From Fimbriimonas planktonicus (GTDB taxonomy: Bacteria > Armatimonadota > Fimbriimonadia > Fimbriimonadales > Fimbriimonadaceae): a DNA stretch of 64,000 nucleotides. How positions within the stretch are numbered: position 1 is the stretch's first letter; the number at the start of each line of letters is the position of its first letter. Location: assembly GCA_965234685.1 (NCBI GenBank), contig OZ248539.1:2976001-3040000 (forward strand). Reading direction: 5' to 3'. A program made the translations under genes and the position numbers. The notes beneath the pieces were generated by a model. That model was not told where the DNA came from and ran no database searches. It saw only the letters and a program-made list of their open reading frames with translations. Below, one piece after another: positions 16,687 through 25,687 of the stretch.

Positions 16687-19600
16687 CGGATTCGAAAGTC
16701 CAGTGCCAGGTTCTCGGCGCGCGAGATTGGCGACTGACGGCCGCCGGACAGCGCTTGAACGCGGCGAAGGACGAACTCGCGGAGGCGCGTGACGGCGAGG
16801 CCATCCTTGACGGTGCCGCCAGCGATGCTTGGGTCACGAAGTGCCTCTAGCACCGCGGAGGTGAAGATGCCGTGGCCGTCTTTCTCGACCGCGAACTCAT
16901 TTCCGCCGGCTGCCGCAATGATGTGGGCGCCAACGCCGCGGTTCAGGTTTGAAAACAGAGTCTGCATGACCTGGACCGCTTGGCTCACTTTATAGGTTCC
17001 GGCGACTCGGGTTCCCGAACGTACAATGCCATCGGCAAGCGGAACGCGTTGCGCTTCTTCCGTGCCGTCGGGCTCCCCTGAGAAGCAGGCATCGAACATG
17101 ATGAGACGCTGCCTTGAGGGCACGGCTCGGAGGAGCTCTGGCAGGGTTTCGTATGCGATGCCCTTCTCTCGTGGATTGGCAAAGTCGGTGTCGTAGGTGG
17201 CGAAGTAGAACTGCTTGTCTTTCGGATCGATGAGACCGTGGCCGGCGAACGCAATGAGGATCGCATCTTCGGGCGATGTTGTCTCTAGCTTCTTCACGGC
17301 GGCGACGATGTTGGCGCGAGTTGCATTGGCGTCGGTGAGTACGGCGGTGACTTTGACTTCGTCAAACGCACCGGCGTACAACTCTGGAACGGCGAGGGCC
17401 TTGGCGTCGTCGTCGGCATACTTGAGATCGCTACCGGTCTGGTAGTCCGATACGCCCACGGTAAGAATGTGCAGAACCCGGCGGACTTGGGCATCGCGTC
17501 GAACGTACAAGGTCTCGAAGAGCGAGCGTACGCCTGCGCTGTCAACGGCTACCACCTGCACCTTATTGCGGCCGGCGCTTAGCCGAATTGGGTCCAGGTT
17601 GCCTTCCCACTTTGCGCCAAGGGGACGCGGGGGCCCGTAGACCTGCGGGACGGGGACATCGTTCACCCAAACGTCGAACCGCTTCAGCGTGCGTCCCGTG
17701 GGGGCACTTGCTTGAACTCGGAGTAAGAGCGTTGGCTGGGTCGCAACCCCGGCGATCTCGTCTCGCTTAGGAACCTCAAGAGTTGGGCGCTTGGTTAGGT
17801 CTGAAGTGGCTGCCTCAAGGCCGTCGCGGAGGACTCTTCTGCGGTATGCCGCTTCGTAGAGTTGCACAAGCTTAGGATCGGGTGTGCCGATTCGTGGGAG
17901 CACTAGATCCGGCCGATTTAGGGCCAGGTCGAATTGCTCGAAGGGGTAGGTTCCACCTTCGAGCCGGAACGCTAAGCCGGTGTCGGCTCCGCGGGACGAC
18001 ATGTATCGGTTGTCTGGTGTCACGACCACAAAGTCCGACTCTCCGAGCGGGACGAAGCGGACGACCTCCTTTCCGGCGTCATCCCACATGCGCATTGTGC
18101 AGTCGTACGACGAGCTCACCAATCGCTTACCGGCATCCAAAAATGCGATGCCCGTCACCATGTCCTCGTGGTTTTCGATGGTGTTCCGCCGCTCGCCGGA
18201 GGCCATGTCGTGCACGGTAATTTTATTGAAAGAATGGCCGAGAGCGAATCTGCCGGTTTCTGGGCTCACCGCAAGGGATTGGATGAGCAGGGGAACTTCC
18301 TTGACGTTGCACACGTCTTTGCCAGCGGCAAGGTCATATAGGGTCGCGGCACCGCGGTTTCGAAGTACGGCGTAGGCACCGTCTTCGGTCACTTGGAGTA
18401 CGGAAACTCGCACGTCCGGTACGAACTTTAGGGTTGTGACATTGAAGCGGCGGATTCGGCGAGGGTCCACCAGCATGAGGAACGAGCCGTCGGCGCTGAA
18501 GTGGAACCGGAAGCCATCGATCTCTTGCGGCTGCTTCATTACGACGAAGGCGTCTTTGCCGTCGATCTTCAGGATTCCGCGACGTTGGGGCTTTCCGCGG
18601 ATGTTCTCAGTTCGTTGTACGAGGACACGACTTCCGGAGACATCGACAGCCAGCACGGTTTCATTGGCTGCGTAGGCACCTGCGGCCACGCTCCCGGTTT
18701 GCGCGTCCCATGCTCTTGTCCCGCCAATGCCGACCGCTGAACTTGCGACGATACGTTGCTCCCGCTCGACGATTTCCGAGCGGCCGAAGCCGCCGGCTTC
18801 TGATTGGATTGCCACGCCTTGCCGCCACGTGGCTGGATCGAGCAAGCGGATCGAAGTCGGCGGCACGCCCTTTTCATCGAGGAGCCTTTCGGCTTGTTCG
18901 CCGTAACCCAAGGACAAAAGTGGTGGATCGAAGACGGGAATCGTCGCTTCATCCCAAACTCGAACTTCCGGCTTCTTTCTGTTGAAGAGTTCCTCCAGCC
19001 GATAGAGGTTTGAAAGAAGGTCTGGTTCGAGATCTACGGCCGCAGCAAGTGACGGGGCGAGGAGGCGATTGAAGGAGTTTGGATCCGCTCCTCCGGCCAC
19101 CAGCAGGCGGGAGCCGGTGGCGCGGATGCGCTGGATCGGATCGCCAAAGCCGCTGAGAGTGAGGACGCCGAGTCCGGTCTGCACGTCTCGCAGGCTTGTG
19201 CGATTCTTGCTCTCCTTGAGTGCCATAAAGCGTCCGCTGGGGGCGAAGGCGGCGTCGTTTGGTGAGTTGAGCGAGGTGGTTGCGACGAATTTAACGCCGT
19301 CGGGCATGCCTAGGCGGAGGCTGCGGGCTTGGGGCGTTTCACCTGGAGCGACTTCGGTATCGAGGACGTATTCGCCGAGCGCCAAATAGCGGCCATCGCT
19401 GCTGAAGACACCGCGGGTTACATCGATGCCGGTCGCCTTGAACAGAACCTTTCCTTCGGCCACGGAGTAGGCGACGGTGACGGCGTTTGCGAGGATGGGT
19501 TTGGCCGAGGTGATTGGGCGGGGGTTGAAGGGATCGATGGTTTGGACTTGCTTGTAGGCGACGTAAACGCGGTCTCCGGATGGCGACATAACCACGCTTG

Positions 19601-20630
19601 GCGCGCCGCTGGAGCCCATTGGCGGGTCGATTTGGAACTTCTTCTCCAGGCTGGGCAGCGCTACGACCTGAAGCCGACCGTTTTCGTTCACCATGGCGGC
19701 GGAGTCGCCGGCTTCGCTGATGGAGAGCATGGGGGCGTCTTCTTTCCAGACGCGTTCGGTCGCAAGGATCTTTCCGGTTGTCGGTTCGAAAACCTCGACC
19801 CGGCCGGAGATGAGCGTGCAGACTCCGAAGCGGCCGTCGGGAGAAACGGCCAAGCGGCGAATGGCGGCGGCGCCGTACTTGTCGCGCGGCTTGTAGGTTG
19901 CGACCGGTTGCCGGGTTGCGACGTCGATGCAGCGGACACCATCCTGTACGCCCACGAGGACGAACTTGAGGTCGCGCGGTGCGGCGAAGAGGACGACTTC
20001 ATTGATCGGGCGTTGGCCGGTTCCTTCGTCGCCGTAGAGCAGGTTTCTTATTCGGCCAATGACCGGTATCTGTCCGCCTAGGAACTGGCCGCCAGCCCCC
20101 TTCAGAAAGTCGTTGAAGAGGGCTTCCTCGGGCTTATCTGCTCCGACTTTGACCCCAGGGATCGGGCTCTTGTTGATCTTGGTTTCCGTGCGCGGGGCGG
20201 GGGGGACGGCGACTTCGGTTGCTACGTCGGTTCCGTTTGTCAGGTCCCAAAACTTCACCGTCTGGTCGCGGTGAGCGCTGACGAGGGTGCGGCCGTCGGC
20301 GGAGATTCCTAGCGGCATGGCCCCGCGGAGGGCCAGCACGAGGCGGGCCATCTTCTCTTTTGCCTCTTTTGTATCGGTGATCTTTAGGTCTGAGAGGGTT
20401 CGGAGGACGTCGACGCGGCGGAAGCGGCGGAATTCGCTGCCTAGCCGGGTGTCCCAAACGATGACGGATTCGTCGGACGAGCCCGTTGCCAGGTACCGGC
20501 TGTTCGGGGAGAACACCATGTACTCGACCGAGTCGGAGTGGCCATACATGACGCTGACTTCGGCACCGCTTTGGGCTTGGCCAACTGCCGTTGCGAAAAG
20601 AAGCGAGATCCAAAGAGCCAGGACGCGCAT
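16683..20630 (-). CDS. Secreted WD40/beta-propeller protein with C-terminal caspase domain
   Basis: A 1315-residue protein with signal peptide MRVLALWISLLFATAVGQAQ. WD40-type blades are clear at both ends of the propeller region ('YGHSDSVEYMVFSPNSRYLATGSSDESVIVWDTR', shown here only in part, near residues 28-62, and 'DMVTGIAFLDAGKRLVSSSYD' near 835). The middle is a long, more degenerate propeller. The caspase C14 domain spans about 1065-1310: H1131 in 'FAGHGL', C1182 in 'FDACFSG', and 'GVSDYQ' as first strand. The dyad is intact. TAACTT at -15 to -10 is a possible -10. The propeller probably recognises a partner and the caspase cuts it. Substrates are unknown. It belongs to the same cluster as the TPR-CHAT and secreted caspase genes. 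Confidence 0.9.
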   Translation of the reverse strand: MRVLALWISLLFATAVGQAQSGAEVSVMYGHSDSVEYMVFSPNSRYLATGSSDESVIVWDTRLGSEFRRFRRVDVLRTLSDLKITDTKEAKEKMARLVLALRGAMPLGISADGRTLVSAHRDQTVKFWDLTNGTDVATEVAVPPAPRTETKINKSPIPGVKVGADKPEEALFNDFLKGAGGQFLGGQIPVIGRIRNLLYGDEGTGQRPINEVVLFAAPRDLKFVLVGVQDGVRCIDVATRQPVATYKPRDKYGAAAIRRLAVSPDGRFGVCTLISGRVEVFEPTTGKILATERVWKEDAPMLSISEAGDSAAMVNENGRLQVVALPSLEKKFQIDPPMGSSGAPSVVMSPSGDRVYVAYKQVQTIDPFNPRPITSAKPILANAVTVAYSVAEGKVLFKATGIDVTRGVFSSDGRYLALGEYVLDTEVAPGETPQARSLRLGMPDGVKFVATTSLNSPNDAAFAPSGRFMALKESKNRTSLRDVQTGLGVLTLSGFGDPIQRIRATGSRLLVAGGADPNSFNRLLAPSLAAAVDLEPDLLSNLYRLEELFNRKKPEVRVWDEATIPVFDPPLLSLGYGEQAERLLDEKGVPPTSIRLLDPATWRQGVAIQSEAGGFGRSEIVEREQRIVASSAVGIGGTRAWDAQTGSVAAGAYAANETVLAVDVSGSRVLVQRTENIRGKPQRRGILKIDGKDAFVVMKQPQEIDGFRFHFSADGSFLMLVDPRRIRRFNVTTLKFVPDVRVSVLQVTEDGAYAVLRNRGAATLYDLAAGKDVCNVKEVPLLIQSLAVSPETGRFALGHSFNKITVHDMASGERRNTIENHEDMVTGIAFLDAGKRLVSSSYDCTMRMWDDAGKEVVRFVPLGESDFVVVTPDNRYMSSRGADTGLAFRLEGGTYPFEQFDLALNRPDLVLPRIGTPDPKLVQLYEAAYRRRVLRDGLEAATSDLTKRPTLEVPKRDEIAGVATQPTLLLRVQASAPTGRTLKRFDVWVNDVPVPQVYGPPRPLGAKWEGNLDPIRLSAGRNKVQVVAVDSAGVRSLFETLYVRRDAQVRRVLHILTVGVSDYQTGSDLKYADDDAKALAVPELYAGAFDEVKVTAVLTDANATRANIVAAVKKLETTSPEDAILIAFAGHGLIDPKDKQFYFATYDTDFANPREKGIAYETLPELLRAVPSRQRLIMFDACFSGEPDGTEEAQRVPLADGIVRSGTRVAGTYKVSQAVQVMQTLFSNLNRGVGAHIIAAAGGNEFAVEKDGHGIFTSAVLEALRDPSIAGGTVKDGLAVTRLREFVLRRVQALSGGRQSPISRAENLALDFRIR

Positions 20631-20768
20631 AACTTCATTAAGTTAGCATTTTCCGTTGGAGATTAAAAGGGGCAAAACTACCGGGTTGGTGGGGTGATCA
20701 GGTTGGGCTTTTGGGTTCTGAACCTTGCTTTGCCCCTCCCTTTTGCGCGGCTGGTGGTTTCCGTATCC

Positions 20769-21056
20769 GGGTTCGTTTCTGGGGGCGGAAATTTACTTAT
20801 AAATGCTCCCGCGTTGGGGGCGGGTGTAAATTTAATTTTCGCAGGCGATTGGTTCACGTACTTTAAGGTCGCGAAACGGGCGGATGTCAATCTGGGATTT
20901 TGGGTTTTTCTGGTTTGTCAGGCTCGGAGTCAAGAGTATTGGAGGAGGCCGGTTTGGTGGATGAAGAGCCACCGGTCTTCGACCTTGACGTAAACCTTGC
21001 AGGCGCGGCCTTGCCAGTGGAATTTGGATTGGTCGTGCTTGTTGACCCAGAGGGTG
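20769..21056 (+). repeat. Imperfect direct repeat, copy 2 (right flank of caspase/CHAT cluster)
   Basis: The second copy of the 8555-8832 repeat, in the same orientation and including the same GC hairpin core with AT-rich arms (about 20788-20845). Here the repeat runs into the intact NTF2-like gene, so this copy is the likely original. The hairpin lies about 85 bases after that gene's stop codon on the minus strand and could serve as its terminator or an mRNA 3' end element. Confidence 0.8.
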
Positions 21057-21370
21057 TCAACGTCGACGACGGCGAAGGCTCCGTCGAGTTGATCGGAGAC
21101 TTCGATGCGGACGGTGGTGCGGTGGTTGTGGGCCAGGGTGAAGTCTTGGAAGAGGCGGTTCCAGTCGGATTTCCAACGGTCGGCGTTGAACCGGCCCATC
21201 GGCATGACCCAGGTTTCGGGGTCGTGGCTCTGCGCGTCCGGCGGCCAGACCCAGACCATGTCGGGGTGGAACAAGGCGACGAGGGCGTCAGCGTCGAGGT
21301 GGTTCCAGGCGTTTGTTTCGGAGTCGACAACTGACTCGATTTCGTCGAGGGCGTGTTGTCTTGGGTTCAT
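20930..21370 (-). CDS. NTF2-like (SnoaL/DUF4440) protein
   Basis: A 146-residue cytoplasmic protein with the NTF2-like pattern: an N-terminal helix, 'NHLDADALVALFHPDMVWVWP', a middle segment 'GRFNADRWKSDWNRLF', and C-terminal strands 'RTTVRIEVSD', 'FAVVDVDTLWV', 'KVYVKVEDRWLFIH'. Such proteins bind or isomerise small molecules, or act as immunity or stress proteins. The ligand cannot be predicted. TACATT at -12 to -7 of the ATG supports the start and leaderless expression. Its 3' third and downstream sequence are duplicated as a dead copy at 8555-8832. Confidence 0.8.
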   Translation of the reverse strand: MNPRQHALDEIESVVDSETNAWNHLDADALVALFHPDMVWVWPPDAQSHDPETWVMPMGRFNADRWKSDWNRLFQDFTLAHNHRTTVRIEVSDQLDGAFAVVDVDTLWVNKHDQSKFHWQGRACKVYVKVEDRWLFIHQTGLLQYS

Positions 21371-21510
21371 TTTGGGAATGTACCGAGCCTACGCAGACTC
21401 AGCGGCACGATGGACACTTCGTGATGTTCAAGCTGACAAAGCATCAAGCTTGATCTGTCCGACTTGATCGACTTTTGCCGGTACAGAGGGGCAATGTGTA
21501 GGAAGTGCGA

Positions 21511-23007
21511 TTAAGCAACTGCCGATAGCGCCTTGAGTATCTCCACCATGGCCCAAGTATCCAGCTTGCAATATTCAAGTAGATCTGCAAACAACTGCTT
21601 GGCTTGGTCATTGCCAAGCTCTCCGGCCAACATGCTCGCGTAGGCGACTTGCGCCTGATCACCATTCTGAATATTCAAACCGGAATAGCTTAAGGTTGGA
21701 GCAACTACCGGTAGGACGTTCTTGATGGATGTTTTGCCAAGGAACTTGGCGTCGGCGTAACAATCCTCAAGGATCTTCCTAAGGTCAATGAAGCGGTCAA
21801 ACATTGCCTGAACTTGATCTGCTCCGGGGACTCGATCCTTGACCATTTCATTGATCACTTGCTTCTCGAAGTCGTGATAATGAAGGATGCTTCCGCCGGT
21901 CGAAATCTGAGCGAGCAAACTCTGGATGAATGCCTCACGCGGATCACTTCGATGCTGGTGGAGAAACTCTGTGTGTCCAATTGACTGATCAGTCACGGAC
22001 CAATCCGGGGCCGCGTTCAAGGTGTGGCAAGACCACTGAAATGGCAGCATCAGGAATGGAGAATGCCCAGCAAAGAGGGGCAGATCTGGCCTAAAGGTTT
22101 CAAAGTCGATCAAGTGAGCAGGATATTGGATCTCTGCAAGTCGAGAGTCTAGATCGCCCGAAACTGCTGGCTTCTCAGTAACGAACGCCTGGTAGCGCAG
22201 CCGCTCTGTATCCGACAATTTGAGGTCCTTCGGAACACCGCCGATTGCTCGGATTCCATCGGCCAAGAGCTTCTTACTCCGAGAATGGTGGAGTCCGAGA
22301 TAGTGAATGTGGTCGGCGGGAACGCGGGGTGTGCAATGCTTGGCGAACTCGCAACCCTTGCACGACGAATGAATGACCGGGTCGTAGTAGGGTGCTTCGC
22401 CATCGAATGACGGATATTCGGCCTGGTTGATCAAATTAAGAAACGAAGTTGCCTGATCGGGAATCTGGGGCAGGATCTTCACCACATCGTCCGTGATCTC
22501 CTCAATCTTGAAGAGGTTGTCAACATGCCAATCACCGCCGTCCCAGACGTAATTGGTGTCAATGTGCATTAAGGATGCCCCTGATAGAGGATGACCGCAA
22601 CGCGCAAACAGCGATGCTTGAAAAGCGACATCCAGGAGGTGGCCTGGCTTTTTATACTTGGTCGTCGCCTTGACCTCGATAATTCGCCAACCGGATTCCT
22701 CTCGCTTCAGCACGTCAAGTCTCGCCACTAAATCGTCCTGCAGAAACGTGGCTTCAAAGAGCACGTCCTGTCCCGTGGCCATCAACTCTTCAGTTTTCGC
22801 TGCAGCCGGCTCGTTTCCCAATTCCCAGACCGGAATCGTGACGCCAGAAGGAAACCGGCGCTTCGCCAGCAAGCCAACCTCGGTTCCGATTCGCATTCGG
22901 CGCAGAGCGGTGGGTGCAATTGCTTCCTTCAGCTCAGGCAGGTGACGAGAGAGCCAGAGTTTTTTGGGGCAATCCAGTGCCGTTGTGAAATCAGATTTGC
23001 TAAGCAT
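21511..23007 (-). CDS. DUF2779 nuclease: Cas4/AddB-like PD-(D/E)XK plus DEDD-like domain
   Basis: A 498-residue protein. The N-terminal half looks like a Cas4/RecB-type nuclease with an iron-sulphur cluster. C13 in 'ALDCPKKLW' pairs with C216, C219 and C225 in 'SSCKGCEFAKHC'. D98 and 'EVK' (E111, K113) form the PD-(D/E)XK core, and 'AFQASLF' is the downstream helix. The C-terminal half (about 295-495) begins 'AHLIDFETF' (D301, E303) and ends 'YCKLDTWAMVEIL', which reads as a DEDD-type 3'-5' exonuclease fold. It is the last gene of a tight operon with a HigB toxin and HigA-ImmA protein, only nine bases after the latter. It may be an effector on DNA or RNA in a TA/defence unit, which is inferred. 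Confidence 0.8.
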   Translation of the reverse strand: MLSKSDFTTALDCPKKLWLSRHLPELKEAIAPTALRRMRIGTEVGLLAKRRFPSGVTIPVWELGNEPAAAKTEELMATGQDVLFEATFLQDDLVARLDVLKREESGWRIIEVKATTKYKKPGHLLDVAFQASLFARCGHPLSGASLMHIDTNYVWDGGDWHVDNLFKIEEITDDVVKILPQIPDQATSFLNLINQAEYPSFDGEAPYYDPVIHSSCKGCEFAKHCTPRVPADHIHYLGLHHSRSKKLLADGIRAIGGVPKDLKLSDTERLRYQAFVTEKPAVSGDLDSRLAEIQYPAHLIDFETFRPDLPLFAGHSPFLMLPFQWSCHTLNAAPDWSVTDQSIGHTEFLHQHRSDPREAFIQSLLAQISTGGSILHYHDFEKQVINEMVKDRVPGADQVQAMFDRFIDLRKILEDCYADAKFLGKTSIKNVLPVVAPTLSYSGLNIQNGDQAQVAYASMLAGELGNDQAKQLFADLLEYCKLDTWAMVEILKALSAVA

Positions 23008-23016
23008 AGCTAAGAG

Positions 23017-24099
23017 TTAGGAGTCCTTCGACCACTGGAACTTGACCTTGAGACTATTGAGGCTGTCCCAAGGAATCAGTCCTTCTTTCTGGAGCCTTCC
23101 TACCACGATGCCTGGTGAGATGCCAATGGATTCGGCAAAAGCCTCTACCGATCCTTTATCAAACACACCTGCCTCCTCAAATCTATTTAATGGGCCAGGC
23201 GGAATCATGTGGTTGGCCGAGAATTCGTCCGCTTCTATCTCTTCGGGACTCTTCGCTCCATTCGTCTCCAGATAGACAACCCGCTTTTGGTGCTTGAGGA
23301 TGTGGCACGACTCATGGAAGATCGTGAACCACAGATGATCGTTAGTCTTATAGCGCAGGGTGATCTGGATCAGCGCCTTGGATGGCGTCAACCATCGTGT
23401 GGCTCCAGAAACGCCCATTGAAGGCAACTCAGGAACGAACAACAGCACAACTCCGTTGGCGGCAAACGCCTTCTTTATCTCGGGCACAAAGTCTTCTGGA
23501 TGAGAGCAAGTTAGGGTTCTTGCGTGGTCAACGGCGGCAGCAAACCCCTTTTCGTTGTAGTCACCCGCATCCACGCCTTCAGCTTCTAGTTCACCCTGGC
23601 GAAGCCAAGCGGCGATGAGGTGATCTTTGTCGATCGCGGTTTCTGAGCGCCGATACTGGGGGCTGAGATTGCCGGCCCAGGCCTGAAAGGCTTGTCGGTG
23701 GACCACACCAAAAAAATTTAGGAGGTTGAAGAACTTTTCCCGCGCTGTTGAGGTTGACGGAACCCATCCATATTCGGCCATCTTCGGATACGTGAAACTT
23801 CTCGCCCACTCTAAATCGGCGTCGGTTGGCTCGGGAATACTCGACCTAGAAAGCCATTCCTGATACCGAGATTCTCTCGCCAGCCAGAACCGAGCGGGAG
23901 TGCCGAGCACCCGCTCAAGATCCACGGCAAGATCAGGAGTGATGGGCGCTTTGCCGTTCACGATCTGGCTTAGGTTCTTTCCAGAACGACCGAGTCGGAC
24001 ACTCAGCTGCGTTTGCGTTATTCCGCGCTCTTCAAGGATGTCACTTAGCGTCTCGCCGGGTGGCGAGACGCTCGTTGGTTTGTATTCTAGGTTCGGCAT
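23017..24099 (-). CDS. higA: HigA-type antitoxin fused to ImmA/IrrE-family metalloprotease
   Basis: A 360-residue protein. Residues about 15-75 are an XRE/HigA helix-turn-helix ('TLSDILEERGITQTQLSVRLG', 'NLSQIVNGKAPIT'). Residues about 190-320 are an ImmA/IrrE zinc peptidase with H262-E263-S-C-H266 ('IFHESCHILKH') and the third-ligand region 'EIEADEFSANHMIPP'. Such fusions repress their own operon and can cleave a partner regulator or toxin. It is preceded by a HigB toxin (32-base gap) and followed by the DUF2779 nuclease. The protease may allow signal-dependent release of the toxin, which is an inference from the family. Confidence 0.88.
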   Translation of the reverse strand: MPNLEYKPTSVSPPGETLSDILEERGITQTQLSVRLGRSGKNLSQIVNGKAPITPDLAVDLERVLGTPARFWLARESRYQEWLSRSSIPEPTDADLEWARSFTYPKMAEYGWVPSTSTAREKFFNLLNFFGVVHRQAFQAWAGNLSPQYRRSETAIDKDHLIAAWLRQGELEAEGVDAGDYNEKGFAAAVDHARTLTCSHPEDFVPEIKKAFAANGVVLLFVPELPSMGVSGATRWLTPSKALIQITLRYKTNDHLWFTIFHESCHILKHQKRVVYLETNGAKSPEEIEADEFSANHMIPPGPLNRFEEAGVFDKGSVEAFAESIGISPGIVVGRLQKEGLIPWDSLNSLKVKFQWSKDS

Positions 24100-24131
24100 G
24101 ATTGGTTTCAGTTCCCTGGGTCTTTGGTGGC

Positions 24132-24464
24132 TTAGTGGTAGTCAATCACCTCGGATATCTGGACCGCCGTCACCTGCGTCCAGTCGAGTCCACCATCGTC
24201 TTTTGTCGGCTTCGGATTGTGGTTAGGTTTAAAAATGAGTCGCCAGTTCTTGTTCAAATGAACTGAGAGTTCGCCGGCTCGGTTGCCGGAGAGCTCTTCA
24301 CACTTGCCAGGCAACGAGCGCATATCCTCCAGGCTCGCAGCAGCATCTAGGTCGTCGAGGCGCTTTCGAATCTGCTTGGCCAATTCCGCGCCGTGGGCTT
24401 GGCTCAGCTTGGAATCGCTGTTCATGGATTTCGCCAGCTTTGCAGTCGCAAACGTGATTTCCAA
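24132..24464 (-). CDS. higB: HigB-like (RelE/ParE superfamily) toxin
   Basis: A 110-residue protein beginning at TTG. Homologues start 'M-I-x-F-A-x-x-K-L', matching 'MEITFATAKLAKSM'. The family pattern continues with 'KRLDDLDAAASLEDMRSLPGKCEEL', 'LSVHLNKNWRLIFKP' and the ending 'ISEVIDYH'. HigB toxins are ribosome-dependent mRNA endonucleases. Upstream 'GAGG' at about ten bases could be the ribosome binding site. It is first in the HigB-HigA/ImmA-DUF2779 operon, in the toxin-first order normal for HigBA. Confidence 0.85.
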   Translation of the reverse strand: MEITFATAKLAKSMNSDSKLSQAHGAELAKQIRKRLDDLDAAASLEDMRSLPGKCEELSGNRAGELSVHLNKNWRLIFKPNHNPKPTKDDGGLDWTQVTAVQISEVIDYH

Positions 24465-24604
24465 TGAACGAGTTCCTCATTCTCCTTACGTAGTCGGTAA
24501 ACAGAATGATTCATTTTAGCCTTGAGCTGTCGAGAATTTCCATTCGATCCAACGATCGCCGATGCCATAGATTTCACGCTTCGCAAACTCTACGATCGGG
24601 GACT

Positions 24605-25576
24605 TCAGCGCCAGCGATAGTCGGCAACGAGCATTCGGTGATCTGAGTTTTGCGTGGTGGCGACCCAGGCTCGGACGCACTCTACGCGGGAGGTGGTCCA
24701 GATTTGGTCGATGCGGACGATGGATGGGTACGGGTTGACGCAGGTTGCGCCGGGGCCGACTCCGGCGACGGCAAAGGCATCTTGCATATCTGCGAGGAGA
24801 TTCTTTTGGATCGCGGCATCGGGTGGAGTGTTGAAGTCGCCGCCGATGATCACGGGCTTGGCGCCTAGCGATTGCAGTTCGCGCTGAATCTGGTTCATCT
24901 CTTCTCCGCGCTGGTCTCGGCTGCGCGAGAACTCCTGCCACGCGGCGGGATTGAGAAGGTCGAAGCGGAGAACCGGCGGGGCGAGCCGAAGACTGACGAC
25001 GTCGATGCTTTGGCCCGGGGCGGGTTCCCATCGGGCGGCCACGAAGTTTCCGATACGTCGAGGGCGTGGGATGGTGGTGAGCTTTCCGCGAGCTAGGATC
25101 GCGGCGTCGGGGCCCGAAGTGACGAGCGTAGAGTCGCCGAAAAGCTCTTGGGCAAGGCGTTCTATATCTGGCCTAGAGGGGGATTCTTGAAGCAGAACCA
25201 GATCTGGTTGGAGCGCTTTGACCTCGGCGGCGGCAAGGGCCGATCCTCCCGCGCAGTTGAGGGTTACGACACGAAAATCTCGATTTGGAGCCGGCAATAG
25301 CCCTCGGGGAAGGGAGCGGAACTCTTCGACGAAGATGAATCCAAATGCGAGCCAGCCGAAATTGAGCCAGCGTCGCGGTCGGCGGGCAAACATGGCGATG
25401 CCGATGCCGAGGAACATGCCCACGGCGGCGGGCCACGTTGTTATCGCGGTTGTCATTGCGGGCCGAAAGGCATAGAGCGCGGCCAGTATGACGAGCAGGC
25501 TGGCCGAGCCAATCTGCATCCATGACTTTGCCCGGGCTGACTTTTCGGGTGGTTTCGGATCCGTCGGCGCGGGCAT
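24605..25576 (-). CDS. Membrane-anchored endonuclease/exonuclease/phosphatase (EEP) family protein
   Basis: A 323-residue protein with three predicted N-terminal membrane helices (about residues 22-95), then an EEP domain. Motifs: 'VVTLNCAGG' (Asn), 'DLVLLQESPS' (metal Glu), 'VIIGGDFNTPP' (Asp-Asn), 'IDQIWTT' and 'NSDHRMLVADYRW' (Asp-His). All catalytic residues are present. The family covers DNases, sphingomyelinases and phosphoinositide phosphatases. The membrane N-terminus with extracellular domain matches the secreted 'endonuclease/exonuclease/phosphatase family protein' group of unknown substrate. CATACT at -12 to -7 supports this ATG over one 23 codons upstream. Confidence 0.82.
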   Translation of the reverse strand: MPAPTDPKPPEKSARAKSWMQIGSASLLVILAALYAFRPAMTTAITTWPAAVGMFLGIGIAMFARRPRRWLNFGWLAFGFIFVEEFRSLPRGLLPAPNRDFRVVTLNCAGGSALAAAEVKALQPDLVLLQESPSRPDIERLAQELFGDSTLVTSGPDAAILARGKLTTIPRPRRIGNFVAARWEPAPGQSIDVVSLRLAPPVLRFDLLNPAAWQEFSRSRDQRGEEMNQIQRELQSLGAKPVIIGGDFNTPPDAAIQKNLLADMQDAFAVAGVGPGATCVNPYPSIVRIDQIWTTSRVECVRAWVATTQNSDHRMLVADYRWR

Positions 25577-25687
25577 GGCTTGAGTATGAGGGGTTGCTCT
25601 TGTCTGCCTAATCGACAATTGCTTCACATTTTTATGAAATCCCACCCGCCAGTACCGTGTCCGTGGCCAACATCGAGTTTGCTTTCT

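Noticed and set aside
19329..20081. Plus-strand open frame opposite the WD40-caspase gene
   Set aside because: The WD40 and caspase motifs establish the minus-strand gene. This frame looks like a codon-bias shadow.
20678..20890. Short minus-strand open frame in the right repeat
   Set aside because: It spans the hairpin core and the sequence between the repeat and gene. Pro/Lys-rich product without a start signal, and the left copy does not keep the frame.
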